DNA from: Bacteroidota bacterium
Lineage (GTDB): Bacteria > Bacteroidota > Bacteroidia > JAHEXY01
Assembly (NCBI GenBank): GCA_023251875.1
Contig: JAHEXY010000002.1
Coordinates: forward strand, 62,001 to 126,000
DNA: 64,000 bases
Direction: 5' to 3'
The first letter of the stretch is position 1, and each line of letters begins with the position of its first letter. Below the pieces are notes generated by a model. The model made no database searches. It was given only the letters and a program-made list of their open reading frames with translations, and had not been told where the DNA came from. This document shows, piece after piece, positions 10,053 through 19,434 of this stretch. The position numbers were made by a program, and so were the translations under genes.

Positions 10053-10922
10053 CTAAGCATTTTTTAGTTTTCTTATTTCTTCAACAGTTAAATCTGTAAT
10101 TTCAGCAATTTGCTCAATAGGCATGTTTTTTCTCAGTAGTTTTTTTGCTATTTCAATGTTTCTTTCTTTTTTTCCTTTTATCTCTCCTTTTATTATTCCT
10201 TTCGCTATTCCTTTATTTTCAACATCTATAAGCAAGGTTTTTTCGGATCGTATACTATCCCAATATTTGTCGTATGTTTCTAATTCTGTTACACTGTATG
10301 AACTTTCTTCAAGAAGAAGCAGGGCTTCTTTTATTTCAGGTATTTCCGATAAATCTTTCAGCAAATCGTCTTTATAGCTTTCCATTTCGGCTATAAACTT
10401 TAGCCATAGCACCTGCAATTTTTTTTCAGTAAGGTTCTTTGCTTTAAATTTGGGTAATTCAATAAATACAAATTCCAAGCCTTCCATTTTTTTGTTCGAA
10501 TTCTCTGTATGAACAATATTATAGTGATGGTAGTAGCTTTCAGTATCCTTATCAAAATCTTGATTAACCAAACTTAAAGAAAAAACAGGATCGAGGCTTT
10601 TATAGCCTTTCGATTTTTCTAATTGCTTTACATAAGCTTTTGAGGCGTTAAACAAAACCCGGCTTTTAAAACTATCTGTCCATAGCATTTGCATTTCCAC
10701 AATAAACTGTCGGCTATAATTATCAACACAACGAACATCTACAATTGAATGTTTTAACACAGGAATTTCAGGTACTAATTCGGCAGGTAAATATTCTAAG
10801 CTAACAATTTGTTGGCCTTCTTGTAAAGGCATTAAGGCATTCAAAAAACTTTTTAACAAATGCGGATGTTGCCCAAAAATTTTTTTGAATGTTAAATCAT
10901 TTTTGGGATCAAGATAGCGCAT
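10053..10922 (-). CDS. Rpn-family recombination-promoting nuclease / PD-(D/E)XK transposase-like protein (copy 1)
   Basis: 289 aa with the Rpn/PDDEXK-transposase signature: N-terminal MRYLDPKNDLTFKKIFG, then VDVRCVDNYSRQFIVEMQM with the expected catalytic residues Asp62, Glu76 and Gln78, and a lysine-rich C-terminus with IAKGIIKGEIKGKKER and a small helix-turn-helix-like end (MPIEQIAEITDLTVEEIRKL). Known family role: DNA endonuclease that stimulates recA-independent recombination. It lies reversed between two related T9SS genes. Only 9 residues differ from the copy at 14922-15791. The start ATG follows a TATCTTTG -7 element by about 20 bp. No inverted repeats typical of an insertion sequence were seen. 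Confidence 0.88.
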   Translation of the reverse strand: MRYLDPKNDLTFKKIFGQHPHLLKSFLNALMPLQEGQQIVSLEYLPAELVPEIPVLKHSIVDVRCVDNYSRQFIVEMQMLWTDSFKSRVLFNASKAYVKQLEKSKGYKSLDPVFSLSLVNQDFDKDTESYYHHYNIVHTENSNKKMEGLEFVFIELPKFKAKNLTEKKLQVLWLKFIAEMESYKDDLLKDLSEIPEIKEALLLLEESSYSVTELETYDKYWDSIRSEKTLLIDVENKGIAKGIIKGEIKGKKERNIEIAKKLLRKNMPIEQIAEITDLTVEEIRKLKNA

Positions 10923-10942
10923 AATTTTTTCAGGTTTACCAT

Positions 10943-10950
10943 CAAAGATA
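10943..10950 (-). promoter_or_regulatory. -7 element (TATCTTTG) for Rpn copy 1
   Basis: Matches the Bacteroidota TAnnTTTG -7 consensus on the minus strand, 20 bp before the Rpn ATG. It is conserved in the duplicate copy (15811-15818). No clear TTTG -33 box was seen. Confidence 0.5.
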
Positions 10951-11005
10951 CAGCATTTTATCGTAATTTCAGCGAGAATTAGATCTTCACTTCAACTAAA
11001 AACCC

Positions 11006-14000
11006 ATGAAAAAGATCATACGTATTTTCTTTGCTTTTTTATTGCTGCACCCAAATATAAATTTTGCCCAAAATCCAAGTTACGAATGGAGCAAAAGCGT
11101 AAATTATAATTCTGGAGTAACTCCCAATAGAATGGCTATAGATTCTTATGGCGGGCTATATACATGTGGTCATTTTGTAGGGTCATCTACTAATAGCGTT
11201 GAGTTTGAAAATACATCTCTTTCAGGTTCAAATGTAGGTTATGACAATTCGTACCTTGCCAAATATAATTCGAATGGATATCTAGCTTGGGCGGTTCAGC
11301 CGTTAAAGGGTTCAACCCTAAGTTCTAGCTACGATTATATCAATGGCATTGCTGTTGATCTTACCGGCAATAGTTATGTTACAGGATTGTTTTTTTCAGA
11401 GCATTTAATTTTTCATTTCGATACATTAAAAAACTCCACTTCTTCAGATGATATATTTCTAGCTAAATATGATGCAGGTGGGAATGCATTATGGGCACTG
11501 AGCCTTCAAAATATGGGAGGTACATCCGGACAAGAATGTACAGCTATTGCAATTGATAATGAAGGCTACATTTATTGTAGCGGTAATTTTTATAATGATT
11601 CTCTTCTAATTCATTATAAACATAATAATTCCATTAGTGACACTATTATACCCAATAGTGGGAATGGAGTACAAAATAATAATGCTGATATATTTTTGAT
11701 TAAATATACAGCTGATGGAGATTTGGTATGGGCAAATAAATATGGTGGGGCAGATGTAACGGAATCATCATCATGTATGGCTATTGATGCAAATAACAAT
11801 ATTCTTATTGGAGGGTATATGATGAGTGGAACAGCAATTTTAGGAATTGATTCTCTTACTTCCAAAGGTAAAACGGATGGTATTATAATGAAATTGGATC
11901 CAAATGGTAATGTATTATGGGCTAATCAAGTTGGGTCTACGAATGAAGATCGAATATATGCTGTAAAAGCGAATAACAATATATATTTGACCGGCTATTT
12001 TACGGCCGACCTTAGCTGTGGAAAAGATACGCTGACCAATAATAATAGCAGTCAAGATATTTTTTTAATTAAGTTAGACAGTTTAGGCAGTATTATATGG
12101 GCTAAATCTTTTGCCGGCAATGGTGACGATTATCCTTTTGAACTTTCTTTAGATAATAACAATGAAGGTATACTTTTGTCCGGACTCTATTTATCATCTT
12201 CTATTGTGATTGGTAATGATACTTTACAAAATAATGGAAGTTATGGCACTCGCGATATATTTTTAGCAAAAATAGATTCTATAGGAAATGAAAAATGGGC
12301 AGTTCCGATAGGAGGTAATGACTATGAAGATTTACCTTCCATTGCATACGGAAGTGGTCAACATTTTTATTTGACAGGTAGCTTTAATAGTCAGTCAATG
12401 GTTTTGGGTTCAAACACCTTGGTTAATAGTAATTCTATATTTAACCTGTTTATAACAGCGCTTATTGACAATGACACTACTGGCAATATAAGTGAAGATA
12501 CTACTTCTACAACTTTGGTTTATGAATTAAATAATGGCGGCTTATACGGAGGCTCCAGTGCTGATTTAACTTATTCACAAACCGGCAATCGCCTGTTTTC
12601 AGGAATTGAAACACCGGCTTCTTTGTTTATTTCAGACGACAATGCTACAACATGGTACCAGGCATTTGACAATGATTCATTGGAAGATGCAAGCGAAAGC
12701 AAAGGCTGGAGCGGAAAAGCAACAAGAATTGTAGGCAATCAAAAAGGCTGGGTAGCCGTGCAAACCAACCATCCTAAATTAAAATATTCTTCAGCTGTTA
12801 TCAGCTATAGTAATGGGGATACCAATACATGGCAAACGGTTGTAGATCCGGTAAGGCTTACTGAATGGGGCTTTGCTTCTCATCATGTATCAGCCATTGC
12901 TTTGTCTGATTATTATTTAATGGCGGCACTTGGCCCTTTTATCGTAAAAAAAGATAGTGGAAAAATTAATCCTTTAACAGATGTGATGAGCATTCTTACA
13001 ACTACTTTCAATTTTCCTCTTACTTCAACTATTAATTCCATTGCGTTATCAAATAATGCAAATGCCTATCCTTTTTATATTGCCATTGATGAAAGCGGAG
13101 ATGAAAATGGATACAACAGAAGATTATTAAAATACGATGGAACTAATTTTACGGAATTAACCTTGCCTTCTTCACTCAATGGCATTCGTGCTGTATTTAC
13201 ACATCCTGCCCAAACAACAGCAGATACTTTATTTATTACAGCTATGGATGTAAATACAAATGCATATAAAATTTATAAATCGTTTGATGCAGGAAATAAT
13301 TGGACAGATATTTCCTATTCATCCGCAACTGATTTTTTAAGCGATGTAGATTACAGTGCAAATTGGAATTTAAGTGCAAGCAATAATTCAATTTTAATTA
13401 TTCCGGGCAATGCCATTTCAAAAGATATGGGTAGTACTTGGGATACATTAGGAACTGATCATACTGCAAATGCAATTGATCCTGCTAATGTGAACACAAT
13501 TGTAGGATCAGGAAAATCAATTGAAATAAGTACAGGAACTACACTAAGTTTTACTAAAACAACAAGCTATGGACTAGCAGCATTAGAAGTAAATAAAATT
13601 GCACGCACAGAAAATAAATCTGTTTTTTACATTGCTACAAAAACCGGCCTAGGTTATACTACCGCTTATCTTGATACCAATTTAACAGCCGGTCAAAAAT
13701 GGGAAACTCCTTATGGTGTTTTTCCTTTGATAACTGATACCATTAATTTTGGCTCCGTAGCCATTGATCCTACAGATTCATTACACGTAATTGCAGGTAG
13801 CCCTTATGGATTCTACACAACAAAAACAGGATACAATGGATTTTCTGCGATCACACCTTCAAATTTTTCAACTAACAATCCACAAGTAAAAGACATTGCT
13901 ATACTAAATAATAACATTGCCATAGCTGTAAGCGGAGGAGACAGTACCTATGATGCAGGCAAAGGAAAAATATGGAGAACCTCTGATGGCGGCCTTACTT

Positions 14001-14857
14001 GGACAGATATTTATTCACCAACTAATTTTAGCAATGGTAACAGCATTGCTTTAGGCTATGGAAAAGATACGGTGATTTATATTGGAAGCGGATTAATGAA
14101 TGTTGACAAAGGTTATTTGTGGAAATCGAATGATAAAGGCATTACATGGAATAAAATAAACAATGGACCCACTTCAATGGCAGGCACCAGCATACAGGGG
14201 CTTCCCATAAATGATATTGAAGTTGACCCAAGAGGAACAGATACATTATATATTGCTGCGGGTTATGAAAACGAATATGCTTTTATTTTGTCTATGGACG
14301 GAGGTAGTTCCTATATTTATATAAACAACTTTAGCGGAAATCCTTTTACCTCAATTGCAATCAATAATGACAATCCTGATACTGTATATGAAGCATCCGG
14401 AAGAGAGATATATTTATATGATTTGGCCAATAACAATTCCCGTTTTATGTTCAGGCTTTTGCCCGATGAACGCATCCCTGATTTAATGAGTGGATCTATT
14501 ATAGCAGCTACCACAACCGGATTATACACCTATCGCCCCACTTGGGAAGATGATCTTGATTCAGGCATTATTGTAAATAATGCTATAAAAATGGTGAACA
14601 ATAATGAAATGACAGTATTTCCTAATCCATTTACCGATGAGGCAACAATAAAATTGTATTTGAAAGAAAATAGCAAAGTAAGTATCGAAATGTATGATCT
14701 AATGGGACAAAAAATAGAATCTATTTTTAGTGGTTCTTGTAAGCAAGGTTATAGCAATTATCAAATTGCTTCTCATAATTTACCCTCAGGAAGCTATCTA
14801 CTTTATGCCAATGTAAATGACTTGCCATATAGAAAATTGTTGTATCACGTGAGGTGA
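11006..14857 (+). CDS. T9SS-exported surface protein, SBBP-repeat head with Asp-box propeller chassis (copy 2)
   Basis: 1,283 aa. Signal peptide KKIIRIFFAFLLLHPNINFAQ; SBBP-like repeats to about residue 500 (for example DIFLIKYTADGDLVWANKYGG); then the shared chassis beginning at NGGLYGGSSADL (nt 12533) with Asp-box motifs SDDNATTWYQ, SFDAGNNW, TSDGGLTW and SNDKGITW; and a C-terminal type A T9SS sorting domain ending in RKLLYHVR. The head is only distantly like copy 1, whereas the chassis is nearly the same as copy 3. The leader upstream of the ATG is also shared with copy 3. Predicted to be exported and cell-attached. Its role (adhesion, binding or enzyme) cannot be told from sequence. Confidence 0.85.
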   Translation: MKKIIRIFFAFLLLHPNINFAQNPSYEWSKSVNYNSGVTPNRMAIDSYGGLYTCGHFVGSSTNSVEFENTSLSGSNVGYDNSYLAKYNSNGYLAWAVQPLKGSTLSSSYDYINGIAVDLTGNSYVTGLFFSEHLIFHFDTLKNSTSSDDIFLAKYDAGGNALWALSLQNMGGTSGQECTAIAIDNEGYIYCSGNFYNDSLLIHYKHNNSISDTIIPNSGNGVQNNNADIFLIKYTADGDLVWANKYGGADVTESSSCMAIDANNNILIGGYMMSGTAILGIDSLTSKGKTDGIIMKLDPNGNVLWANQVGSTNEDRIYAVKANNNIYLTGYFTADLSCGKDTLTNNNSSQDIFLIKLDSLGSIIWAKSFAGNGDDYPFELSLDNNNEGILLSGLYLSSSIVIGNDTLQNNGSYGTRDIFLAKIDSIGNEKWAVPIGGNDYEDLPSIAYGSGQHFYLTGSFNSQSMVLGSNTLVNSNSIFNLFITALIDNDTTGNISEDTTSTTLVYELNNGGLYGGSSADLTYSQTGNRLFSGIETPASLFISDDNATTWYQAFDNDSLEDASESKGWSGKATRIVGNQKGWVAVQTNHPKLKYSSAVISYSNGDTNTWQTVVDPVRLTEWGFASHHVSAIALSDYYLMAALGPFIVKKDSGKINPLTDVMSILTTTFNFPLTSTINSIALSNNANAYPFYIAIDESGDENGYNRRLLKYDGTNFTELTLPSSLNGIRAVFTHPAQTTADTLFITAMDVNTNAYKIYKSFDAGNNWTDISYSSATDFLSDVDYSANWNLSASNNSILIIPGNAISKDMGSTWDTLGTDHTANAIDPANVNTIVGSGKSIEISTGTTLSFTKTTSYGLAALEVNKIARTENKSVFYIATKTGLGYTTAYLDTNLTAGQKWETPYGVFPLITDTINFGSVAIDPTDSLHVIAGSPYGFYTTKTGYNGFSAITPSNFSTNNPQVKDIAILNNNIAIAVSGGDSTYDAGKGKIWRTSDGGLTWTDIYSPTNFSNGNSIALGYGKDTVIYIGSGLMNVDKGYLWKSNDKGITWNKINNGPTSMAGTSIQGLPINDIEVDPRGTDTLYIAAGYENEYAFILSMDGGSSYIYINNFSGNPFTSIAINNDNPDTVYEASGREIYLYDLANNNSRFMFRLLPDERIPDLMSGSIIAATTTGLYTYRPTWEDDLDSGIIVNNAIKMVNNNEMTVFPNPFTDEATIKLYLKENSKVSIEMYDLMGQKIESIFSGSCKQGYSNYQIASHNLPSGSYLLYANVNDLPYRKLLYHVR

Positions 14858-14921
14858 GTTCTGGCGCCTCAGTTGCTGTGCTTTGAAAATTTTCAGTTTC
14901 CCACAAAAATCACCTCAACCC

Positions 14922-15791
14922 CTAAGCATTTTTTAGTTTTCTTATTTCTTCAACAGTTAAATCTGTGATTTCAGCAATTTGATCAATAGGCATGTTTTTT
15001 CTCAGTAATTTTTTTACTATTTCAATGTTTCTTTCTTTTTTTCCTTTTATCTCTCCTTTTATTATTCCTTTCGCTATTCCTTTATTTTCGGCATCTATAA
15101 GCAGGGTTTTTTCGGAACGTATGCTATCCCAGTATTTGTCGTATGCTTCTAATTCCGTTGTACTGTATGAACTTTCTTCAAGAAGAAGCAGGGCTTCTTT
15201 TATTTCAGGTATTTCCGACAAATCTTTCAGCAAATCCTCTTTATAGCTTTCCATTTCTGCTATAAACTTTAGCCATAGCACCTGCAATTTTTTTTCAGTA
15301 AGATTCTTTGCTTTAAATTTGGGTAATTCTATAAACACAAATTCCAAGCCTTCCATTTTTTTGTTCGAATCCTCTGTATGAACAATATTATAGTGATGGT
15401 AGTAGCTTTCAGTATCCTTATCAAAATCTTGATTAACCAAGCTTAAAGAAAATACCGGATCGAGGCTTTTGTAGCCTTTCGATTTTTCTAATTGTTTTAC
15501 ATAAGCTTTTGAAGCATTAAACAGTACCCTGCTTTTAAAACTATCTGTCCATAGCATTTGCATTTCCACAATAAACTGTCGGCTATAATTATCAACACAA
15601 CGAACATCTACAATTGAATGTTTTAACACAGGAATTTCAGGTACTAATTCGGCAGGTAAATATTCCAAGCTAACTATTTTTTGACCTTCTTCTAAAGGCA
15701 TTAAGGCATTTAAAAAACTTTTTAACAAATGCGGATGTTGCCCGAAAATTTTTTTGAATGTTAAATCATTTTTGGGATCAAGATAACGCAT
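14922..15791 (-). CDS. Rpn-family recombination-promoting nuclease / PD-(D/E)XK transposase-like protein (copy 2)
   Basis: 289 aa, same length as copy 1 and differing at 9 positions by my reading (for example Q34E, Q38K, and E for D in the IEQIAE/IDQIAE end). The catalytic residues Asp62, Glu76 and Gln78 are kept, so both copies look functional. It has the same reversed orientation and the same distance to the flanking T9SS genes. The changes are scattered and conservative, consistent with a fairly recent duplication under selection for an intact protein. The -7 element upstream is also kept. Confidence 0.88.
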   Translation of the reverse strand: MRYLDPKNDLTFKKIFGQHPHLLKSFLNALMPLEEGQKIVSLEYLPAELVPEIPVLKHSIVDVRCVDNYSRQFIVEMQMLWTDSFKSRVLFNASKAYVKQLEKSKGYKSLDPVFSLSLVNQDFDKDTESYYHHYNIVHTEDSNKKMEGLEFVFIELPKFKAKNLTEKKLQVLWLKFIAEMESYKEDLLKDLSEIPEIKEALLLLEESSYSTTELEAYDKYWDSIRSEKTLLIDAENKGIAKGIIKGEIKGKKERNIEIVKKLLRKNMPIDQIAEITDLTVEEIRKLKNA

Positions 15792-15810
15792 GATGTTCTA
15801 AATTTGCCAA

Positions 15811-15818
15811 CAAAGATA
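15811..15818 (-). promoter_or_regulatory. -7 element (TATCTTTG) for Rpn copy 2
   Basis: Same TAnnTTTG match and surroundings as the element upstream of Rpn copy 1. It lies 20 bp before the ATG. Confidence 0.5.
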
Positions 15819-15873
15819 CAGCATTTTATCGTAAATTCAGCGAGAATTGGTTCATCGCTTCAACTAAAAACCC

Positions 15874-18800
15874 ATGAAAAAATATTTACTTTTTTTACTC
15901 ATCCTATTAAGCTCTGCCAAAGGCTATGCACAATGTAATATTGAATTTGTAGCCGATACCAATCCTATTTCTGACCCATTTAATGTGGTAGATGTGGGTA
16001 CTAATTCTACTCCCACATTTACAGATATAGATAATGATGGAGATCTGGATGCTTTTATTGGCGAGTATTATGGACATATTTATTATTACCAAAATACTGG
16101 ATCTTTATCAAGCCCTGTATTTATCCTGCAAACTGGAAGTACGGATCCATTTAATGGAATTCAAGTGGCCAGTATGTCTACTCCCTCTTTTGCAGATATA
16201 GACAATGATGGGGATATGGATGCTTTTATTGGGGAGGAATTTGGAGATATTCATTATTACCAAAATACTGGATCTTCATCAAGCCCTGTATTTGCTTTGC
16301 AAACCGGGGCTACAGATCCATTTAATGGAGTGGATGTTGGTTATAATGCTACTCCCTCTTTTGCAGATATAGACAATGATGGGGATATGGATCCTTTTAT
16401 TGGGGAGAGTAATGGAAATATTAATTATTACCAGAATACTGGATCTTCATCAAGCCCTGTATTTGCCCTGCAAACCGGAAGTGCGGATCCATTTAATGGA
16501 GTGAATGCGTTGTCTTATTCTGCTCTCTCATTTGTAGATATAGACAATGATGGGGATATGGATGCTTTTATTGGGGAGGCATATGGAAATATTTATTATT
16601 ACCAAAATACTGGATCTTCCTCAAACCCTGTATTTGCCCTGCAAACTGGAACTGCAAATCCTTTTAATGGGGTGGATGTGGGCTTTTATTCTGCCCCCTC
16701 ATTTGCAGATATAGACAATGATGGAGATATGGATGCTTTTATTGGGGAGAGTAATGGAAATATTAATTATTATTATAATTCAAGCTCAAATGGACTTGGA
16801 TTGGTAGCAAACATTGTTGATGAAGTAGGCATAAATGATGGGGCTGTTGATGTAACAACAAATGGAGGTTTAGCGCCCTACCTATACGATTGGGATAACG
16901 ATGGAACAGGCGATTATGATGACAATGAAGATATTTCGGGCCTGGCTGCCGCAACCTATACGCTTGTAGTTATAGATGCCAACGCATGTTCAGATACAAT
17001 AACAGTTGTAATAAACAAAACTTCGACAGAAGAAATTATCATGCCTGATAATGGAGGGCTATACGGAGGCAGCAGTGCCGATTTAACTTTTTCACAAACC
17101 GGCAATCGCCTGTTTTCAGGAATTGAAACACCGGCTTCTTTGTTTATTTCAGACGACAATGCTACAACATGGTACCAGGCATTTGACAATGATTCATTGG
17201 AAGATGCAAGCGAAAGCAGGGGCTGGAGCGGAAAAGCAACAAGAATTGTAGGCAATCAAAAAGGCTGGGTAGCCGTGCAAACCAATCATCCCAAATTAAA
17301 ATATTCTTCAGCTGTTATCAGCTATAGCAATGGTGACACCAATACCTGGCAAACAGTTGTAGATCCGGCAAGGCTTACTGAATGGGGCTTTGCTTCACAT
17401 CATGTATCAGCTATTGCCTTATCAGATTATTATTTGATGGCGGCACTTGGCCCTTTTATCGTAAAAAAAGATAGTGGAAAAATTAATCCCTTAACAGATG
17501 TGATAAGCATTCTTACCACAATCTTCAATTTTCCTCTTACTTCAACTATTAATTCCATTGCGCTATCAAATAATACAAATGCTTATCCTTATTATATTGC
17601 GGTAGATGAAAGCGGAGATGAAAATGGATACAATAGAAGATTATTAAAATACGATGGAACAAATTTTACGGAATTAACCTTGCCTTCTACACTCAATGGC
17701 ATTCGTGCTGTATTCACACATCCTGCACAAACAACAGCAGATACTTTATTTATTACCGGCATGGATGTAAATACAAATGCATATAAAATTTATAAATCGT
17801 TTGATGCAGGAAATAATTGGACAGATATTTCCTATTCATCCGCAACTGATTTTTTAAGCGATATTGATTACAGTACCAATTGGAATTTAAGTGCCAGCAA
17901 TAATTCAATTTTAATTATTCCCGGAAATGCAATTTCAAAAGACATGGGCAGCACTTGGGAAACATTAGGAACTGATCATACTGCAAACGCAATTGATCCT
18001 ACCAACGTGAATACAATTGTAGGATCAGGCAAATCAATTGAAATAAGTACAACCGGAACTACTGGAAGTTTTACTAAAACAACAAGCTATGGACTAGCGG
18101 CATTGGAAGTAAATAAAATTGCCCGCACAGAAAATAAATCTATTTTTTACATTGCCACCAAAACCGGATTAGGATATACTACAGCTTATCTCGACACCAC
18201 TATTTCAGCCGGACAAAAATGGGAAACACCCTATGGGCAATTTCCATTGATATCTGATACCATTAATTTTGGAGCCGTAGCTATTGATCCTGCAGATTCA
18301 TTACACGTAATTGCGGGTAGTCCTTATGGATTTTACACAACAAAAACAGGAACTAATGGATTTTCTTTAATAACACCCTCAAACTTTACAACTAATAATC
18401 CACAGGTTAACGACATCGTTTTTATAAATCACGACACAGCTATTGCGGTAACAGGAGGAGATAGTGCTTATGATTCAGGCAAAGGCAATATCTGGAAAAC
18501 AACTGATGGCGGATTAAGCTGGGACAGTATTTCGCCATTGGGATTTTCGAGTGGCAATACCATTGCCAAAGGAATTTTAGGGGCAGATACGGTAATTTAT
18601 GTTGGAACCGGACTACTAAATGTTGACAAAGGTGTTGTTTGGAAATCGTTTGACTTAGGGCAAACCTGGAAGAAGATGATAACGGATATTAATTCAATGG
18701 CAGTAACAAATGTACAGGGTTTGCCTATCAATGATATTGCAGTTGACCCAAGAGGGAGAGACACCTTGTACCTAGCTGCGGGGTACGAAAATAATTATGC

Positions 18801-19377
18801 ATTTGTATTGTCGTTAAATGGAGCCAAGACAATTAATTATCTTAATTCCTACTCAGATAAAACATATTCATCTATTGCTGTAAATGAAAAAAATCCTGAT
18901 ACAGTGTACGTATCTACCGGCAGAGAAATATATTTATATGATTTGGCAAATAACAATTCCCGTTTTATGTTCAGGCTTTTGCCCGATGAACGCATCCCTG
19001 ATTTAATGAGTGGATCTATTATAGCAGCTACTTCAACCGGATTATACACCTATCGCCCTACTTGGGAAGATGATCTTGATTCAGGCATTATTGTAAATAA
19101 TGCTATAAAAATGGTGAACAATAATGAAATGACAGTATTTCCTAATCCATTTACCGATGAGGCAACAATAAAATTGTATGTGAAAGAAAATAGCAAAGTA
19201 AGTATCGAAATGTATGATTTAATGGGACAAAAAATAGAATCTATTTTTAGTGGTTCTTGTAAGCAAGGTTATAGCAATTATCAAATTGCTTCTCATAATT
19301 TACCCTCAGGAAGCTATCTACTTTATGCCAATGTAAATGACTTGCCATATAGAAAATTGTTGTATCACGTGAGGTGA
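15874..19377 (+). CDS. T9SS-exported surface protein, VCBS/FG-GAP-repeat head with Asp-box propeller chassis (copy 3)
   Basis: 1,167 aa. Signal peptide KKYLLFLLILLSSAKGYAQ. Residues about 35-305 are five 57-aa repeats with the calcium-binding DIDNDGDMDAFIGE motif (VCBS/FG-GAP type), followed by a SprB-like segment (NGGLAPYLYDWDNDGTGDY to ACSDTITVV). From nt 17050 the protein switches to the same Asp-box chassis and type A T9SS sorting domain as the genes at 6194 and 11006. It is therefore the same export/propeller body with a different head. The leader matches copy 2. The 60 bp after the stop still resemble the spacer before Rpn, but no Rpn gene follows. Predicted surface protein; ligand unknown. 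Confidence 0.87.
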   Translation: MKKYLLFLLILLSSAKGYAQCNIEFVADTNPISDPFNVVDVGTNSTPTFTDIDNDGDLDAFIGEYYGHIYYYQNTGSLSSPVFILQTGSTDPFNGIQVASMSTPSFADIDNDGDMDAFIGEEFGDIHYYQNTGSSSSPVFALQTGATDPFNGVDVGYNATPSFADIDNDGDMDPFIGESNGNINYYQNTGSSSSPVFALQTGSADPFNGVNALSYSALSFVDIDNDGDMDAFIGEAYGNIYYYQNTGSSSNPVFALQTGTANPFNGVDVGFYSAPSFADIDNDGDMDAFIGESNGNINYYYNSSSNGLGLVANIVDEVGINDGAVDVTTNGGLAPYLYDWDNDGTGDYDDNEDISGLAAATYTLVVIDANACSDTITVVINKTSTEEIIMPDNGGLYGGSSADLTFSQTGNRLFSGIETPASLFISDDNATTWYQAFDNDSLEDASESRGWSGKATRIVGNQKGWVAVQTNHPKLKYSSAVISYSNGDTNTWQTVVDPARLTEWGFASHHVSAIALSDYYLMAALGPFIVKKDSGKINPLTDVISILTTIFNFPLTSTINSIALSNNTNAYPYYIAVDESGDENGYNRRLLKYDGTNFTELTLPSTLNGIRAVFTHPAQTTADTLFITGMDVNTNAYKIYKSFDAGNNWTDISYSSATDFLSDIDYSTNWNLSASNNSILIIPGNAISKDMGSTWETLGTDHTANAIDPTNVNTIVGSGKSIEISTTGTTGSFTKTTSYGLAALEVNKIARTENKSIFYIATKTGLGYTTAYLDTTISAGQKWETPYGQFPLISDTINFGAVAIDPADSLHVIAGSPYGFYTTKTGTNGFSLITPSNFTTNNPQVNDIVFINHDTAIAVTGGDSAYDSGKGNIWKTTDGGLSWDSISPLGFSSGNTIAKGILGADTVIYVGTGLLNVDKGVVWKSFDLGQTWKKMITDINSMAVTNVQGLPINDIAVDPRGRDTLYLAAGYENNYAFVLSLNGAKTINYLNSYSDKTYSSIAVNEKNPDTVYVSTGREIYLYDLANNNSRFMFRLLPDERIPDLMSGSIIAATSTGLYTYRPTWEDDLDSGIIVNNAIKMVNNNEMTVFPNPFTDEATIKLYVKENSKVSIEMYDLMGQKIESIFSGSCKQGYSNYQIASHNLPSGSYLLYANVNDLPYRKLLYHVR
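15976..16788 (+). repeat. five in-frame 171-bp tandem repeats (VCBS type)
   Basis: Units begin at 15976, 16147, 16318, 16489 and 16660; the last is shorter. Each encodes PFNG(V/I), then SFADIDNDGDMDAFIGE, then NTGSSSSPVFALQTG. The exact 57-codon period and high DNA identity make the array prone to copy-number change. Confidence 0.9.
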
Positions 19378-19434
19378 GTTCTAGTGTCCAAGTTGCCGTG
19401 CTTCGAAAACTTTCAGTTTACCCAAAAAATCAGA

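Larger units (their letters stand above)
7652..11030. repeat. duplicated unit A: T9SS chassis + Rpn gene + leader of the next surface gene
   Basis: This stretch reappears at about 12533-15900 with the same order: Asp-box chassis and sorting domain, a short spacer (GTTCTGGCGCCTCAGTTGCT), a reversed Rpn gene, then the same upstream leader (CAGCATTTTATCGTAA) and first codons of the next T9SS protein. The chassis alone occurs a third time at 17050-19374. Boundaries were set by eye. Confidence 0.8.
12533..15900. repeat. duplicated unit B: T9SS chassis + Rpn gene + leader of the next surface gene
   Basis: Second copy of the unit described at 7652-11030. The chassis DNA is closest to that at 17050-19374, including long identical stretches in the sorting domain and around the EDASES segment. 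The Rpn gene and the leader up to the next start codon match unit A closely. Confidence 0.8.

Noticed and set aside
10123-10377. Plus-strand frame antisense to Rpn copy 1, also present opposite copy 2 (14992-15246)
   Set aside because: It is the mirror frame of a lysine-rich C-terminus. Its conservation follows from the duplication, and the hydrophobic Phe/Ser-rich product is what antisense of Lys/Glu codons gives.
9989-15873. Insertion sequence around the Rpn genes
   Set aside because: No terminal inverted repeats or target duplications were found; the duplication units include the neighbouring T9SS gene parts.
16000-16800. CRISPR-like regular repeat
   Set aside because: The 171-bp period is in frame and encodes a clear protein repeat; no short unique spacers.
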